A stretch of 64,000 nucleotides of DNA from Herbaspirillum sp. alder98 (GTDB lineage: Bacteria; Pseudomonadota; Gammaproteobacteria; Burkholderiales; Burkholderiaceae_D). Below, piece after piece: positions 17,429 through 27,777 of the stretch. The position numbers and the translations under genes were made by a program. Under the pieces are notes generated by a model that did not search any database, was not told the DNA's origin, and was given only the letters and a program-made list of their open reading frames with translations. The DNA lies in the NCBI RefSeq assembly GCF_020179755.1, contig NZ_JAIUCY010000008.1:1-64000 (forward strand), given 5' to 3'. The stretch's first letter is position 1. Every line of letters starts with the position of its first letter.

Positions 17429-19015
17429 ATGACGCAATTGAAGCTGCCGGCCGGCATGGAAATTTCTGGCGAGATCAAGCCGGGTTACGAAAACATCCTG
17501 ACCTTCGACGCCTTGTCGCTGGTCGCCAAGCTGTCGCGCACCTTTGAAGCGCGCCGCCAGGAGCTGCTGGCCGCGCGTGCCGAGCGCGTCAAGCGCCTCG
17601 ACGCCGGCGAGCGTCCCGATTTCCTGAAGGAAACCGAATCGATCCGCACCGGCGACTGGAAGATCGCACCGATCCCGAAGGCGCTCGAATGCCGTCGCGT
17701 CGAAATCACCGGCCCGGTCGAGCGCAAGATGGTCATCAACGCCTTCAACTCGGGCGCCGACAGCTACATGACCGACTTCGAGGACTCCAACTCGCCGGTC
17801 TGGGATAACCAGGTCACTGGCCAGATCAATCTGTTCGACGCCATCCGTCGCACCATCTCGCTCGAATCGAACGGCAAGAGCTACAAGCTCAACGACAAGA
17901 TCGCCACGCTGGTGGTGCGCCCACGCGGCTGGCACCTGGACGAGAAGCACGTGACCGTCGACGGTCGTCGCATCTCGGGGGGCATCTTCGATTTCGCGCT
18001 GTTCCTGTTCCATAACGCCAAGGAGCAACTGGCCCGCGGCGCTGGTCCTTACTTCTACCTGCCCAAGATGGAGTCGCACCTCGAAGCGCGCCTGTGGAAC
18101 GATATCTTCGTGCTGGCGCAGGACGAAGTCGGCCTGCCGCAAGGCACCATCAAGGCCACCGTGCTGATCGAGACCATCACTGCGGCGTTCGAGATGGAAG
18201 AAATCCTGTATGAACTGCGCGAGCACAGCGCTGGCCTCAACGCCGGTCGTTGGGACTACATCTTTTCGTGCATCAAGAAGTTCAAGAACGACAAGGACTT
18301 CTGCCTGGCCGATCGCGCCAAGGTCACCATGACTGCGCCGTTCATGCGCGCCTATGCGCTGCTGTTGCTGAAGACCTGCCACAAGCGCGGCGCGCCGGCC
18401 ATCGGCGGCATGAGCGCGCTGATCCCGATCAAGAACGATCCCGAGAAGAACGCGATCGCCATGCAAGGCATCATCAACGACAAGAAGCGCGACGCCACCG
18501 ACGGTTACGACGGCGGCTGGGTGGCCCACCCGGGCCTGGTCGAGGCTTCGATGAAGGAATTCGTCGCGGTGCTGGGCGACAAGCCGAACCAGTTCGAGAA
18601 GCAGCGCCCGGACGTCGACGTCAAGGCCTCTGACCTGCTCGACTTCAAGCCCGAGACGCCGATCACCGAAGCCGGCCTGCGCTACAACATCAATGTCGGT
18701 ATCCACTACCTGGGCGCCTGGCTGGCCGGCAATGGCTGCGTGCCGATTCATAACCTGATGGAAGATGCCGCCACCGCCGAGATCAGCCGGGCCCAGGTGT
18801 GGCAGTGGATCCGCAGCGCCAAGGGCAACCTGGAAGATGGCCGCAAGGTCACCGCCGACATGGTGCGTGCGATGATCCCGGAAGAATTGGCGAAGGTGAA
18901 GGAAGTGGCCGGCACGGGCGCGACCTATGACCGCGCCGCGAAGATCTTCGAAGAGATGTCCACCTCGGAGCAGTTTGCCGAGTTCCTGACGCTGCCGCTG
19001 TACGAAGAAATCTGA
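17429..19015 (+). CDS. aceB: Malate synthase A
   Basis: 528 residues, the normal length for the A isoform. It condenses glyoxylate with acetyl-CoA to malate in the glyoxylate shunt. Visible family marks are [19 protein letters not shown] near 110, [12 protein letters not shown] near 165 and the family signature [17 protein letters not shown] near 264-280. TTTGAGGAG just before 17429 fixes the start; an upstream in-frame codon is not needed. It is monocistronic with its own terminator, divergent from a LysR gene. Isocitrate lyase is not in the window. Confidence 0.95.
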   Translation: MTQLKLPAGMEISGEIKPGYENILTFDALSLVAKLSRTFEARRQELLAARAERVKRLDAGERPDFLKETESIRTGDWKIAPIPKALECRRVEITGPVERKMVINAFNSGADSYMTDFEDSNSPVWDNQVTGQINLFDAIRRTISLESNGKSYKLNDKIATLVVRPRGWHLDEKHVTVDGRRISGGIFDFALFLFHNAKEQLARGAGPYFYLPKMESHLEARLWNDIFVLAQDEVGLPQGTIKATVLIETITAAFEMEEILYELREHSAGLNAGRWDYIFSCIKKFKNDKDFCLADRAKVTMTAPFMRAYALLLLKTCHKRGAPAIGGMSALIPIKNDPEKNAIAMQGIINDKKRDATDGYDGGWVAHPGLVEASMKEFVAVLGDKPNQFEKQRPDVDVKASDLLDFKPETPITEAGLRYNINVGIHYLGAWLAGNGCVPIHNLMEDAATAEISRAQVWQWIRSAKGNLEDGRKVTADMVRAMIPEELAKVKEVAGTGATYDRAAKIFEEMSTSEQFAEFLTLPLYEEI

Positions 19016-19042
19016 TCCGGCGCCGGCACTGCCGGACCATGG

Positions 19043-19075
19043 ACCCCGCTCTTGCAGAAAGAGCGGGGTTTTTTT
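19043..19075 (+). terminator. Terminator of aceB
   Basis: Stem CCCCGCTCTT (19044-19053) / AAGAGCGGGG (19059-19068) with a short loop and seven T residues after it. Confidence 0.92.
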
Positions 19076-19111
19076 ATTGTCGTCCCGGACCTGGCGCCGG
19101 TCGTACAGACG

Positions 19112-19147
19112 AAAAAAATCCCCGACCTTGGCCGGGGATTCTTTTTA
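19112..19147 (-). terminator. Terminator of the cold-shock gene
   Basis: On the minus strand AATCCCCG pairs with CGGGGATT across an 8-nt loop, followed by a T run (A run at 19112-19118 on plus). It is just downstream of the csp stop and reads toward aceB's terminator; the two genes are convergent. Confidence 0.85.
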
Positions 19148-19158
19148 AGTCGGAAGAC

Positions 19159-19362
19159 TTACGCAGCTTGGATGTTCGAAGCTTGCTTGCCCTTAGGGCC
19201 AGTAGTCACTTCGAAAGTCACGCGTTGGTTTTCTTTCAACGACTTGAAACCGTTCGACTGAATTGCCGAGAAGTGAGCGAACAGATCTTCGCCGCCTTCA
19301 TCAGGAGTGATAAAACCAAAACCTTTTGCATCGTTGAACCACTTGACGGTACCTTGTGCCAT
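19159..19362 (-). CDS. Cold-shock domain protein (CspA family)
   Basis: 67 residues, a single cold-shock domain that binds single-stranded RNA/DNA. RNP1 KGFGFI at 13-18 and RNP2 LFAHF at 27-31 are intact. An in-frame TTG 12 bases upstream overlaps the GGAG ribosome site, so the ATG at 19362 is the start. A leader of about 110 nt from the predicted promoter is typical for csp mRNAs. Whether it is truly cold-inducible cannot be told, since several Csp paralogues are usual. Confidence 0.93.
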   Translation of the reverse strand: MAQGTVKWFNDAKGFGFITPDEGGEDLFAHFSAIQSNGFKSLKENQRVTFEVTTGPKGKQASNIQAA

Positions 19363-19476
19363 TACAGACTCCAAAATTTAATTGATTGGGGCTTCTATGC
19401 CCGGCTCTTTATCGTTACTCGGGAGGAATGACAGCGAGATGACCGCACTACCAACTCGAAACCTAACGACGGCCTG

Positions 19477-19503
19477 ATTATACTCATTAAATTGAGAATG
19501 CAA
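19477..19503 (-). promoter_or_regulatory. Predicted promoter of the csp gene
   Basis: On the minus strand TTGCAT (19503-19498) and TATAAT (19482-19477) are 15 bp apart, or CTTGCA with 16 bp. The -10 is a perfect consensus. The start point would be near 19470, leaving a leader of about 110 nt. Confidence 0.55.
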
Positions 19504-19671
19504 GCTATTTTCAGAAGCAAACTTTCATTTAATTATTCAATCGTTTCGCGATGCACTTTAGTTTTCGATTCTTGCCGAAAAATGGTGCACATTTTTTCAC
19601 GCAATCCCTTGTCTGGTGCGGCTTTGCGCTTGTCGGTCAGTGTCCTACAGAAATGTCCTACAAGCCATTGT

Positions 19672-20172
19672 TCAGTCGCCTTTTTGATGAATCAGCACCA
19701 CCGCTTCGGCGGCAATGCCTTCTTCCCGACCCAGCCATCCCAGGCGCTCATTGGTCTTGGCCTTGATGTTGACTTGCTGTTCGGCAATCCCGAGGTCTTC
19801 GGCCACATGCTTGACCATGGTGGGGATGTGCGGCGCCATCTTGGGCGCCTGCGCGATGATGGTCGCATCCACGTTGCCCACCGTATAGCCGGCTTGCGCC
19901 ACCCGGCGCATCGCTTCGCGCAGCAGCACGCGCGAGTCGGCGCCCTTGAATTGAACGTCGGTGTCAGGGAAATGGCGGCCGATGTCGCCCAGCGCGGCCG
20001 CGCCCAGCAGCGCATCGGTGATGGCGTGCAGCAGCGCGTCGGCGTCGGAGTGACCCTTCAGGCCCAGATGGTGCGGGATGGTCACGCCCCCCAGTATCAG
20101 CAGGCGTTCGGGCACCAGCGCGTGGCAGTCGTAGCCCTGGCCGATGCGAAACGGAAAAGAGGAAGAAGTCAT
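19672..20172 (-). CDS. ispF: 2-C-methyl-D-erythritol 2,4-cyclodiphosphate synthase
   Basis: 166 residues. Fifth enzyme of the MEP isoprenoid pathway, converting CDP-ME 2-phosphate to MEcPP. Metal ligands are visible in [11 protein letters not shown] (D15, H17) and the family motif [29 protein letters not shown]; the C-terminal [22 protein letters not shown] is also typical. The start overlaps the ispD stop by one base (TGATG), a common ispD-ispF arrangement, so translation is coupled. Confidence 0.96.
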   Translation of the reverse strand: MTSSSFPFRIGQGYDCHALVPERLLILGGVTIPHHLGLKGHSDADALLHAITDALLGAAALGDIGRHFPDTDVQFKGADSRVLLREAMRRVAQAGYTVGNVDATIIAQAPKMAPHIPTMVKHVAEDLGIAEQQVNIKAKTNERLGWLGREEGIAAEAVVLIHQKGD

Positions 20173-20918
20173 CAGTGGGGGCCTTTCAGGAAGAACTCGG
20201 CCAGCGCGGCGTCTGCCGCCAGCGTGACCTTCAGATTGCGGGGGCTGCCTTCGACCAGTCGCGGCTGCAGGCCGAGCAGTTCGATGGCGCTGGCGTCGTC
20301 GGTGATGGCGTCCAGTTGTCCTTGATCGCAGGCGCGCTGCAGCGCCTGCTGCAGCAGCGCATAGCGAAACATCTGCGGCGTCTGGGCCGCCCATAGGCCG
20401 GCGCGCGGCACGGTCTGCTGCGCGCGTGTCGCGTCGTCGGCGCTTACTCGCTTGAGGGTGTCGACTACCGGTAAGGCCAGCAGGCCGCCCACCGGATCAT
20501 CGCCCAGCGTGGCCAGCAATCGGTCGATCAGTGCGGCATCCAGGCCGGGGCGGGCAGCGTCGTGCACCAGCACCCAGTCACCATCGGCGACCTCGGTGCG
20601 CATGGCCTGCAATCCGTTCAGGACGCTTTCCTGGCGTGTCGGGCCGCCCACGCGCAGCACCGTCACCCGGTCCCGCAGTGCGTCCTCGAGCAGGGTGTCT
20701 ATCCAGCCGTCGGCCGCGCTCACCACCACGAAGGTGTGGGCAATGCGCGGGTGGTCGGCGAAGGCGGCCAGCGCGTGATGCAGCATCGGCTTGCCGGCCA
20801 GCGTCATGTATTGCTTGGGGGTGTCGCCACCCATGCGCGCACCGACGCCGGCGGCCGGCAGCAGTGCCAGGTAGCGTGGCGGCGCTGCCGCCGGGAAAGG
20901 GGAGTCTGCTTGGTTCAT
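20172..20918 (-). CDS. ispD: 2-C-methyl-D-erythritol 4-phosphate cytidylyltransferase
   Basis: 248 residues. It transfers CMP to MEP in the MEP pathway. The nucleotide-binding loop [19 protein letters not shown] (18-36) and the motifs VLVHDAARP and AQTPQMFR are those of IspD. The frame stays open further upstream into mfd territory, but that extension is unlike IspD and would overlap the divergent gene, so I use the ATG at 20918. It is the first gene of the ispDF pair. Confidence 0.95.
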   Translation of the reverse strand: MNQADSPFPAAAPPRYLALLPAAGVGARMGGDTPKQYMTLAGKPMLHHALAAFADHPRIAHTFVVVSAADGWIDTLLEDALRDRVTVLRVGGPTRQESVLNGLQAMRTEVADGDWVLVHDAARPGLDAALIDRLLATLGDDPVGGLLALPVVDTLKRVSADDATRAQQTVPRAGLWAAQTPQMFRYALLQQALQRACDQGQLDAITDDASAIELLGLQPRLVEGSPRNLKVTLAADAALAEFFLKGPH

Positions 20919-20984
20919 GGAGAAGATCTGGCGCGCCGCCAATGGCCAGAGCGCCCGGGCAGCGGCCTTGCAGGGGCCATCGTT

Positions 20985-20990
20985 TATAAT
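20985..20990 (+). promoter_or_regulatory. Predicted -10 element of mfd
   Basis: Perfect TATAAT about 98 bp before the mfd ATG in the ispD/mfd divergent region. No matching -35 is recognisable at 16-18 bp, so only the -10 is proposed. Confidence 0.4.
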
Positions 20991-21087
20991 GCGAGGCTGA
21001 ATTCTAATGCCAAAACCGCTACCGCGGCCGGCATTTGGCAGCGATTTGATCGCAGATCCCTGCCGAATATCCGACCGCTTGAGTCCG

Positions 21088-24000
21088 ATGCCCTTCGACC
21101 TGAAAAAATCCCTCCCCAAGCCCGGTGTGCGTTTCGTCCCACCGGCCGTGCATGGTTCGGCCGATGCCTGCCTGCTGGCGCAAGCCGCGCTCGAGCTCAA
21201 GCGCCAGGGCCGCATGCTGGCCGTGGTGGTGGCCGGGGCGACCGACGCCCAGCGGCTGCTGGCCGAAATTCCCTGGTTCACGCCGCCGACCGACCCGGCC
21301 GACCCCGCCGCCAAATTGCGGGTGCACCTGCTGCCCGACTGGGAAACGCTGCCCTACGATGCCTTCTCGCCGCACCAGGACCTGGTCTCGGAGCGGCTGG
21401 CCACGCTCTATGAAGTGCAGTCGGGACAATGCGACCTGCTGATCGTGCCGGCCACCACGGCCTTGCTGCGCATGGCGCCGCCGCAGTTCCTGGCGGCCTA
21501 TACGTTCTTCTTCAAGCAGGGCGAGAAGCTGGATGAGGCGCGCCTGAAGTCGCAACTGACGCTGGCCGGCTACAGCCATGTGGGGCAGGTGATGTCGCCG
21601 GGTGAATATTCGGTGCGCGGCGGCTTGATCGATATCTTCCCGATGGGGTCGGTGCTGCCGTATCGGCTCGACCTGTTCGGCGATACGGTCGAGACCATTC
21701 GTACCTTCGACGCCGACACCCAGCGCTCGCTGTATCCGGTGCCGCAGGTGCGCATGCTGCCGGGGCGCGAGTTTCCGATGGATGAAGCGGCGCGGCTGGC
21801 GTTTCGCAACCGCTGGCGCGAAGTGTTCGAGGGCGATCCCTCGCGCACCGCCATCTACAAGGACATCGGCAGCGGCATTGCCTCGGCCGGTATCGAGTAT
21901 TACCTGCCGCTGTTTTTCGAGCAGACCGCAACGCTGTTCGAATACCTGCCGGGCGACACCATGTTCGCCACGGTGGGCGACGTCGAGCAATCGATCAAGC
22001 GCTTCTGGAGCGATACCCGCTCGCGCTGGCAGTTTCTGCGCGCCGATCGCGAACGTCCGGTGCTCGAACCGAAGGCCATCTATCTCGACGACGAAGATTT
22101 CTTCACGCTCCTGAAGCCCTATGCGCGGTGGGTCGTCAAGACCGACGACGCGCCCTCCGAGCTGTCGGCGCCGCTGCCCGAGATCGCCGTCAACCGGCGT
22201 CTCGACGATCCGCTCGCCAATCTGCGCGCGTTCCTGCAGAAGACCGATAACCGGGTGCTGATCTGCGCCGACAGCAACGGCCGCCGCGAGACCCTGCAAC
22301 AGTACTTTGCCGAATACGACCTGCACCCGGCGCTGTGTGACGATCACCTCGCCTTTGCCTCCAGCAATGAACCGTTGATGCTGGGCGTGGCGCCGCTGCA
22401 GTGGGGCTTCCAGCTGCCCGGCCTGGGGCTGGCCTTCATCACCGAGACCGAGTTGTATGCCGGCAGCGGTCGTCGCGCCGGCCGTCGCAAGCAGCAAGCC
22501 ACGACCGAAGTCGAGTTCATGGTGCGCGACCTGTCCGAACTCAAGATCGGCGATCCGGTGGTGCATTCCAATCACGGTATCGGCCGCTACATGGGCTTGA
22601 TCAGCATGGACCTGGGCGAGGGCGAGACCGAGTTCCTGCATCTGGAATACGCCAAGGAAACCAAGCTCTACGTGCCGGTATCGCAACTGCACGTGATCTC
22701 GCGCTATTCCGGCGCTTCGCCGGAAGATGCGCCGTTGCACTCGCTGGGCTCCGGCCAGTGGGAAAAGGCCAAGCGAAAGGCGGCCCAGCAGGTGCGCGAT
22801 ACCGCCGCCGAACTGCTCAACCTGTATGCGCGACGCACGCTGCGCCAGGGCCATGCGTTCGAATATTCGGCGCACGACTACGAGGCATTCGCCGACAGTT
22901 TCGGTTTCGAGGAAACCGCAGACCAGGCCGCCGCCATCAATGCCGTCATCAAGGACATGACCTCGGGTCAGCCGATGGATCGCCTGATCTGCGGCGACGT
23001 CGGTTTCGGCAAGACCGAAGTGGCCTTGCGGGCTGCGTTCGTGGCGGTGATGGGGGGCAAGCAGGTGGCGATCCTGGCGCCCACCACGTTGCTGGCCGAA
23101 CAGCATGCGCAAACCTTTGCCGACCGCTTTGCCAACTGGCCGGTCCGCATTGCCGAACTGTCGCGTTTCCGTACCGGCAAGGAAGTCACGCAAGCCATCA
23201 AGGGCATGGGCGACGGCACCATCGATATCGTCATCGGCACCCATAAACTGCTCTCCGGCGACGTCAAGTTCCAGCGCCTGGGTTTGGTCATCATCGATGA
23301 AGAGCACCGCTTCGGGGTGCGCCAGAAAGAAGCGCTCAAGGCGCTGCGCGCCGAGGTCGATGTGCTCACGCTCACCGCCACCCCGATCCCGCGCACGCTG
23401 GGCATGGCGCTGGAAGGTTTGCGCGAGTTCTCGGTGATTGCCACGGCGCCGCAAAAGCGGCTGGCCATCAAGACCTTCGTGCGCGGCGAAAACGAATCGA
23501 CGATTCGCGAAGCCTGCCTGCGCGAACTGAAGCGCGGCGGCCAGGTGTACTTCCTGCACAACGAGGTCGAGACGATCGGCAACCGGCGCGCCATGCTCGA
23601 GGCGCTGTTGCCGGAAGCCCGCATCGGCGTGGCGCATGGCCAGATGCACGAGCGCGACCTCGAAAAGGTGATGCGCGACTTCGTGGCGCAGCGCTTCAAC
23701 ATCCTCCTGTGCACCACCATCATCGAAACCGGCATCGACGTGCCGAGCGCCAACACCATCATCATGCACCGCGCCGACAAGTTCGGCCTGGCGCAGTTGC
23801 ACCAGTTGCGCGGACGGGTGGGGCGCTCGCACCACCAGGCCTATGCCTACCTGCTGGTGCAGGACGTGCAGGGGCTGAGCAAGCAGGCGCAGCGCCGGCT
23901 GGAAGCGATCCAGCAGATGGAGGAACTGGGCAGCGGCTTCTACCTGGCGATGCACGACCTCGAGATTCGCGGCGCCGGCGAAGTGCTGGGCGACAACCAG

Positions 24001-24543
24001 TCCGGCGAGATCCACGAGATCGGTTTCCAGATGTATTCGGACATGCTCAACGAGGCGGTCCGGGCGCTCAAGGAGGGCAAGGAGCCCGACCTGGCAGCGC
24101 CCCTGTCGTCGACCACCGAGATCAACCTGCACGTGCCGGCGCTGCTACCCAACGACTACTGCGGCGATGTCAACGAGCGCCTGTCGCTCTACAAGCGCTT
24201 TGCCAACTGCGTCAAGCCGGAGGCCATCGACGAGTTGCAGGAAGAACTGATCGACCGTTTCGGCAAGCTGCCCGAACCGGCCCGCGCGCTGGTCGAGACC
24301 CATCGCCTGCGGATTGCCGCCAAGCCGCTGGGCATCGTCAAGATCGACGCCCATGCCGAAGCGGCGTTGATGCAGTTCATGCCCAATCCGCCGATCGACG
24401 CCATGCGCATCATCGAGCTGGTGCAGAAGAACCGCCAGGTCAAGCTCAATGGCCAGGACAAGTTGCGCATCACCGCCGCCATGGTCGACCTGAATGCCCG
24501 CGTGCAGCAGGTCAAGCAGATCATGAAGGCCTTGAGCGCCTGA
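21088..24543 (+). CDS. mfd: Transcription-repair coupling factor
   Basis: 1151 residues, close to E. coli Mfd (1148). It releases stalled RNA polymerase and recruits UvrA. Visible parts: a UvrB-like N-terminal module (HLLPDWETLPYDAFSPHQDLVSERLATLY), the RNA polymerase-interacting domain at about 479 (IGDPVVHSNHGIGRYMGL), Walker A GDVGFGKTE at about 635, DEEH box at about 736, translocation motif region (TTIIETGIDVPSANTIIMHRAD...QLHQLRGRVGRS) and the C-terminal D7 domain. The frame is open 27 codons upstream, but MPFDLKKSLPKPG is the natural start. Confidence 0.97.
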   Translation: MPFDLKKSLPKPGVRFVPPAVHGSADACLLAQAALELKRQGRMLAVVVAGATDAQRLLAEIPWFTPPTDPADPAAKLRVHLLPDWETLPYDAFSPHQDLVSERLATLYEVQSGQCDLLIVPATTALLRMAPPQFLAAYTFFFKQGEKLDEARLKSQLTLAGYSHVGQVMSPGEYSVRGGLIDIFPMGSVLPYRLDLFGDTVETIRTFDADTQRSLYPVPQVRMLPGREFPMDEAARLAFRNRWREVFEGDPSRTAIYKDIGSGIASAGIEYYLPLFFEQTATLFEYLPGDTMFATVGDVEQSIKRFWSDTRSRWQFLRADRERPVLEPKAIYLDDEDFFTLLKPYARWVVKTDDAPSELSAPLPEIAVNRRLDDPLANLRAFLQKTDNRVLICADSNGRRETLQQYFAEYDLHPALCDDHLAFASSNEPLMLGVAPLQWGFQLPGLGLAFITETELYAGSGRRAGRRKQQATTEVEFMVRDLSELKIGDPVVHSNHGIGRYMGLISMDLGEGETEFLHLEYAKETKLYVPVSQLHVISRYSGASPEDAPLHSLGSGQWEKAKRKAAQQVRDTAAELLNLYARRTLRQGHAFEYSAHDYEAFADSFGFEETADQAAAINAVIKDMTSGQPMDRLICGDVGFGKTEVALRAAFVAVMGGKQVAILAPTTLLAEQHAQTFADRFANWPVRIAELSRFRTGKEVTQAIKGMGDGTIDIVIGTHKLLSGDVKFQRLGLVIIDEEHRFGVRQKEALKALRAEVDVLTLTATPIPRTLGMALEGLREFSVIATAPQKRLAIKTFVRGENESTIREACLRELKRGGQVYFLHNEVETIGNRRAMLEALLPEARIGVAHGQMHERDLEKVMRDFVAQRFNILLCTTIIETGIDVPSANTIIMHRADKFGLAQLHQLRGRVGRSHHQAYAYLLVQDVQGLSKQAQRRLEAIQQMEELGSGFYLAMHDLEIRGAGEVLGDNQSGEIHEIGFQMYSDMLNEAVRALKEGKEPDLAAPLSSTTEINLHVPALLPNDYCGDVNERLSLYKRFANCVKPEAIDELQEELIDRFGKLPEPARALVETHRLRIAAKPLGIVKIDAHAEAALMQFMPNPPIDAMRIIELVQKNRQVKLNGQDKLRITAAMVDLNARVQQVKQIMKALSA

Positions 24544-24605
24544 GTTCTAATTAATTAATAAATACCCGATACCCCCGTCTACCCGCATACACCAGCAATC
24601 GAACC

Positions 24606-25466
24606 ATGAACCTGATCCTGCAAGCACTCACCAGCAACGCCGCGGCCGCAGCCGCCATCGAATCCATTGCCGGCGTCACCGGCGCGGCCGGCGTGCAAGC
24701 CATTGCCGCTCGTGCCAGCGGCACCCAGGCCTGGCGTCTTGACGGGGCGGCGCAAGCGGCCAATGCCGAACTCGACCGCGCCTGCCTGGCCGCCGGCATC
24801 GACTACGCCTGGATCGATCCGGCGCTGCGCCTGTCCGACTTCAGGCTGGTGGCGATGGACATGGATTCGACCCTGATCACCATCGAATGCATCGACGAAA
24901 TCGCCGACATGCAGGGCTTGAAGCCGCAAGTGGCCGAGATCACCGAAGCCGCCATGCGCGGCGAGATCGAGTTCAACGAAAGCCTTACCCGTCGCGTGGC
25001 GCTGTTGAAGGGGCTCGATGCCGCCGCGCTGCAGCGGGTCTATGACGAGCGGCTGCAATTGTCGCCGGGCGCCGAGCAGATGTTGCAGGCGATCCAGGCG
25101 GCGGGCCTGAAGACCTTGCTGGTGTCGGGTGGCTTCACCTTCTTCACCGATCGCATGAAGACCCGCCTCAATCTCGATGTCACGCATTCCAATACGCTGG
25201 AGATCGCCGACGGCAAGCTGACCGGCCGCGTCGTGGGCGGCATCGTCAACGCCGACGAAAAGCGGGCCACGGTCGAGCGCGTGTGCCGTGAGATCGGCGC
25301 CGAGACCCATCAGGCCATCGTCATGGGCGATGGCGCCAACGACCTCAGGATGATGGAAGTGGCCGGTCTGTCGGTGGCGTTCCGGGCCAAGCCGGTGGTG
25401 CGGGCGCAGGCCGATGTGGGCTTGAATTTCGTCGGTCTGGACGGCATCTTGAACCTGCTGGGCTGA
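24606..25466 (+). CDS. serB: Phosphoserine phosphatase
   Basis: 286 residues, HAD superfamily. Last step of serine biosynthesis. The nucleophile motif DMDSTLI is at 85-91 (D85 nucleophile, D87 acid), motif II LLVSGGFTFF near 175 and motif IV GDGANDLRMM near 240. The first 80 residues form a small regulatory domain related to the ACT-like part of SerB. It follows mfd by 62 bp and may be read from its own promoter. Confidence 0.94.
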   Translation: MNLILQALTSNAAAAAAIESIAGVTGAAGVQAIAARASGTQAWRLDGAAQAANAELDRACLAAGIDYAWIDPALRLSDFRLVAMDMDSTLITIECIDEIADMQGLKPQVAEITEAAMRGEIEFNESLTRRVALLKGLDAAALQRVYDERLQLSPGAEQMLQAIQAAGLKTLLVSGGFTFFTDRMKTRLNLDVTHSNTLEIADGKLTGRVVGGIVNADEKRATVERVCREIGAETHQAIVMGDGANDLRMMEVAGLSVAFRAKPVVRAQADVGLNFVGLDGILNLLG

Positions 25467-25524
25467 GCGGCGGTCTGAGTGACTGGTCGCGTTTGGCGCG
25501 GCCTTGTTCACGAAAGGAGTCGCA

Positions 25525-25887
25525 ATGACGCAGGAACTGGTGCTGGACAACAATACGCAATCGGCCAAGGAACTGGCGCGCTGGCTGTATATCATTCACG
25601 GCCTGTGCCTGGTGTTCTCGCTGGGCATGTTGTCGGTGCTGCCGTTGATCGTCAACTATATCAAGCGCGGCGACGTGCGCGGCACCTGGCTCGAGTCCCA
25701 CCACCGCTGGCAGATCCGGTCGTTCTGGTGGTACGCCTTCTGGGCCGGCGCCGCATTTTTGTTAAGCCTGACCGTGATCGGCATCCCGATCGCGATCCTG
25801 ATCGCCACCCTGGCCTGGATCTGGAAGGCGTACCGGATCATCAAGGGTTTTATCGATCTCAATGACAACAAGGCGATGCCGGTTTGA
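25525..25887 (+). CDS. Small integral membrane protein (COG3671/DUF4870-like)
   Basis: 120 residues with three hydrophobic segments at about 20-42, 66-88 and 89-106. The motif WLESHHRWQIRSFWW between the first two is typical of COG3671 / DUF4870-like predicted membrane proteins. The function is unknown. A strong AAAGGAG ribosome site supports the ATG at 25525. It follows serB by 58 bp and is probably in the same transcript, ended by the hairpin at 25927. Confidence 0.7.
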   Translation: MTQELVLDNNTQSAKELARWLYIIHGLCLVFSLGMLSVLPLIVNYIKRGDVRGTWLESHHRWQIRSFWWYAFWAGAAFLLSLTVIGIPIAILIATLAWIWKAYRIIKGFIDLNDNKAMPV

Positions 25888-25926
25888 ACGGACCGATGTT
25901 GCAGTGATCCGCTATTTGTTAGTCGA

Positions 25927-25949
25927 CGGCACCTTCGGGTGCCGTTTTT
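25927..25949 (+). terminator. Terminator with UUCG tetraloop
   Basis: Stem CGGCACC (25927-25933) / GGTGCCG (25938-25944), loop TTCG, then TTTTT. It separates the serB group from the wsp operon. Confidence 0.9.
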
Positions 25950-26132
25950 GTTTCCTGAAGGAAAAGAGGGAATTGTCGAATCAATAACTGCAGTGCGTTG
26001 CCGAGATAGTCATCTCGAACCCTTTCGTCCATAATCTCGAAGAATTTCCCGTTATTGGCGCTGCGCACGCGAAAGCGAACGCATCCGTTGGAGCAGGAAC
26101 TGCTGACCCCCCAACCCAAGAAAGCCTGCGGC

Positions 26133-27758
26133 ATGAAAAACTGGTCGATCAAGCAACGTATCCTGGGCAGCTTCGCGCTGATTCTGATCCTGATGGCAAC
26201 CATGGCCGGCATCTCGGCCTGGAACCTGTCGCGTATCGAAGACAGCGCCACCAGCCTGCGCCGTGATTCCACCCCCGGCCTGTATTACAGCACCATGATC
26301 AATGCGGCCTGGTACGAGAATCTGTTGATGGCGCAGCAGATATCCCAGGTCGACGAGACCGAGGGCGAACGCCAGGGCAACATTGCGCTGTTGCGTCGCA
26401 ACGGCGAACGCCTGGACCGCTTGCAGGAAGACTACGACAAGACCGTCTTCACCGATGAAGATCGCAAGCTGTTCGTCGAATTCAAGGAAACCCGGCAGAA
26501 ATACCGCGCCATCATGGGCGAGGTGCTGAAGATGGATTTCAGCCAGCGGGCCGTCGTCAACAAGGCCGTCAACGAGCAGCTTCGTCCGCAGTGGCGGCAG
26601 GGCTACCAGTTGACCCAGCGCATGGTCGAGAAGAACAAGGCGATTGCCGACGACGCTTCCAACGACATCGTCAGCGCCGTGACCTCGGCGAAATTCTCGA
26701 TGCTGCTGTCGCTGATGGCCGCGTTGCTGGCCGCACTGGTGTGCGGTTTCCTGTTGATGCGGGCGATCAACGAGCCGTTGCAGCGCCTGATGGCGATCCT
26801 CGACGTCATGCGTTCGGGCGATTTCTCGCGCCGCCTCAAGCTCGAGAGCGAAGACGAATTCGGCCACCTGGCCGGTGGCTTCAATCGCATGACCGATGAC
26901 CTCACTTCGCTGGTGGGGCAGGCGCAACGCTCGTCGTCCCAGGTCGCCACTTCGGTGACCGAGATTGCCGCAACCTCCAAGCAGCAGCAGGCGACCGCCG
27001 CCGAGACGGCCGCCACCACCACCGAGATCGGCGCCACTGCGCGCGAGATCTTTGCCACCTCGCGCGACCTGGTGCGCACCATGAACGAAGTCTCGGTGGT
27101 GTCCGACCAGACTTCGGCGCTGGCCGGCAACGGCCAGGCCGGTCTGACCCGGATGGAAGACACCATGGGCAGCGTGATGGAGGCGGCCGGTTCGGTCAGC
27201 GCCAAGCTGGCGATCCTCAACGAGAAGGCCGGCAACATCAACCAGGTGGTGACCACCATCACCAAGGTGGCCGACCAGACCAACCTGCTGTCGCTCAATG
27301 CCGCCATCGAGGCTGAAAAAGCCGGCGAACATGGCCGTGGATTCTCGGTGGTGGCCACCGAGATCCGGCGCCTGGCCGACCAGACCGCCGTGGCCACCTA
27401 TGACATCGAGGTGATGGTCAAGGAAATCCAGTCGGCGGTGGCCGCCGGCGTGATGGGCATGGACAAGTTCTCCGACCAGGTGCGGCGCGGCATGCAGGAA
27501 GTGCAGAACGCCGGTGGCCAGCTGTCGCAGATCATCTCGCAGGTGCAGGCGTTGTCGCCGCGCTTCCAGATGGTCAACGAAGGCATGCAGGCCCAGGCCA
27601 ACAGCGCCGAACAGATCAACCAGGCGCTGGTGCAGTTGTCGGAAGCCGCGCAGCAGACCGTCGAGTCGCTGCAGCAATCGAGCCAGGCCATCGAAGAACT
27701 GAACGTGGTGTCCACCGAGTTGCGCAACGGCGTATCGCGCTTCAAGGTTTCGGCCTGA
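26133..27758 (+). CDS. wspA: Wsp system chemoreceptor (WspA-type methyl-accepting protein)
   Basis: 541 residues. TM1 about 11-31, periplasmic helical domain (opening [22 protein letters not shown]), TM2 about 187-210, HAMP, cytoplasmic coil with tip at about 372-416 ([32 protein letters not shown]). It opens a seven-gene operon in the exact order of Pseudomonas wspA-B-C-D-E-F-R, where WspA senses surface contact and activates WspE. The ATG at 26133 gives a proper [10 protein letters not shown] receptor start; earlier codons are dispensable. No NWETF pentapeptide is present. Confidence 0.92.
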   Translation: MKNWSIKQRILGSFALILILMATMAGISAWNLSRIEDSATSLRRDSTPGLYYSTMINAAWYENLLMAQQISQVDETEGERQGNIALLRRNGERLDRLQEDYDKTVFTDEDRKLFVEFKETRQKYRAIMGEVLKMDFSQRAVVNKAVNEQLRPQWRQGYQLTQRMVEKNKAIADDASNDIVSAVTSAKFSMLLSLMAALLAALVCGFLLMRAINEPLQRLMAILDVMRSGDFSRRLKLESEDEFGHLAGGFNRMTDDLTSLVGQAQRSSSQVATSVTEIAATSKQQQATAAETAATTTEIGATAREIFATSRDLVRTMNEVSVVSDQTSALAGNGQAGLTRMEDTMGSVMEAAGSVSAKLAILNEKAGNINQVVTTITKVADQTNLLSLNAAIEAEKAGEHGRGFSVVATEIRRLADQTAVATYDIEVMVKEIQSAVAAGVMGMDKFSDQVRRGMQEVQNAGGQLSQIISQVQALSPRFQMVNEGMQAQANSAEQINQALVQLSEAAQQTVESLQQSSQAIEELNVVSTELRNGVSRFKVSA

Positions 27759-27777
27759 GGCATTGGCGCCGCATTTC

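Noticed and set aside
19363..19374. TTG start adding four residues to the csp protein
   Set aside because: The TTG overlaps the GGAG ribosome site used by the ATG at 19362, and the extra residues are absent from CspA proteins.
20919..21314. Upstream extension of the ispD frame
   Set aside because: It would overlap the divergent mfd gene and adds sequence unlike IspD; ATG at 20918 is adequate.
21019..24132. 1037-codon open frame opposite mfd
   Set aside because: Despite the length it is antisense to an unmistakable Mfd and has the skewed Arg/Gln/His composition of antisense frames.
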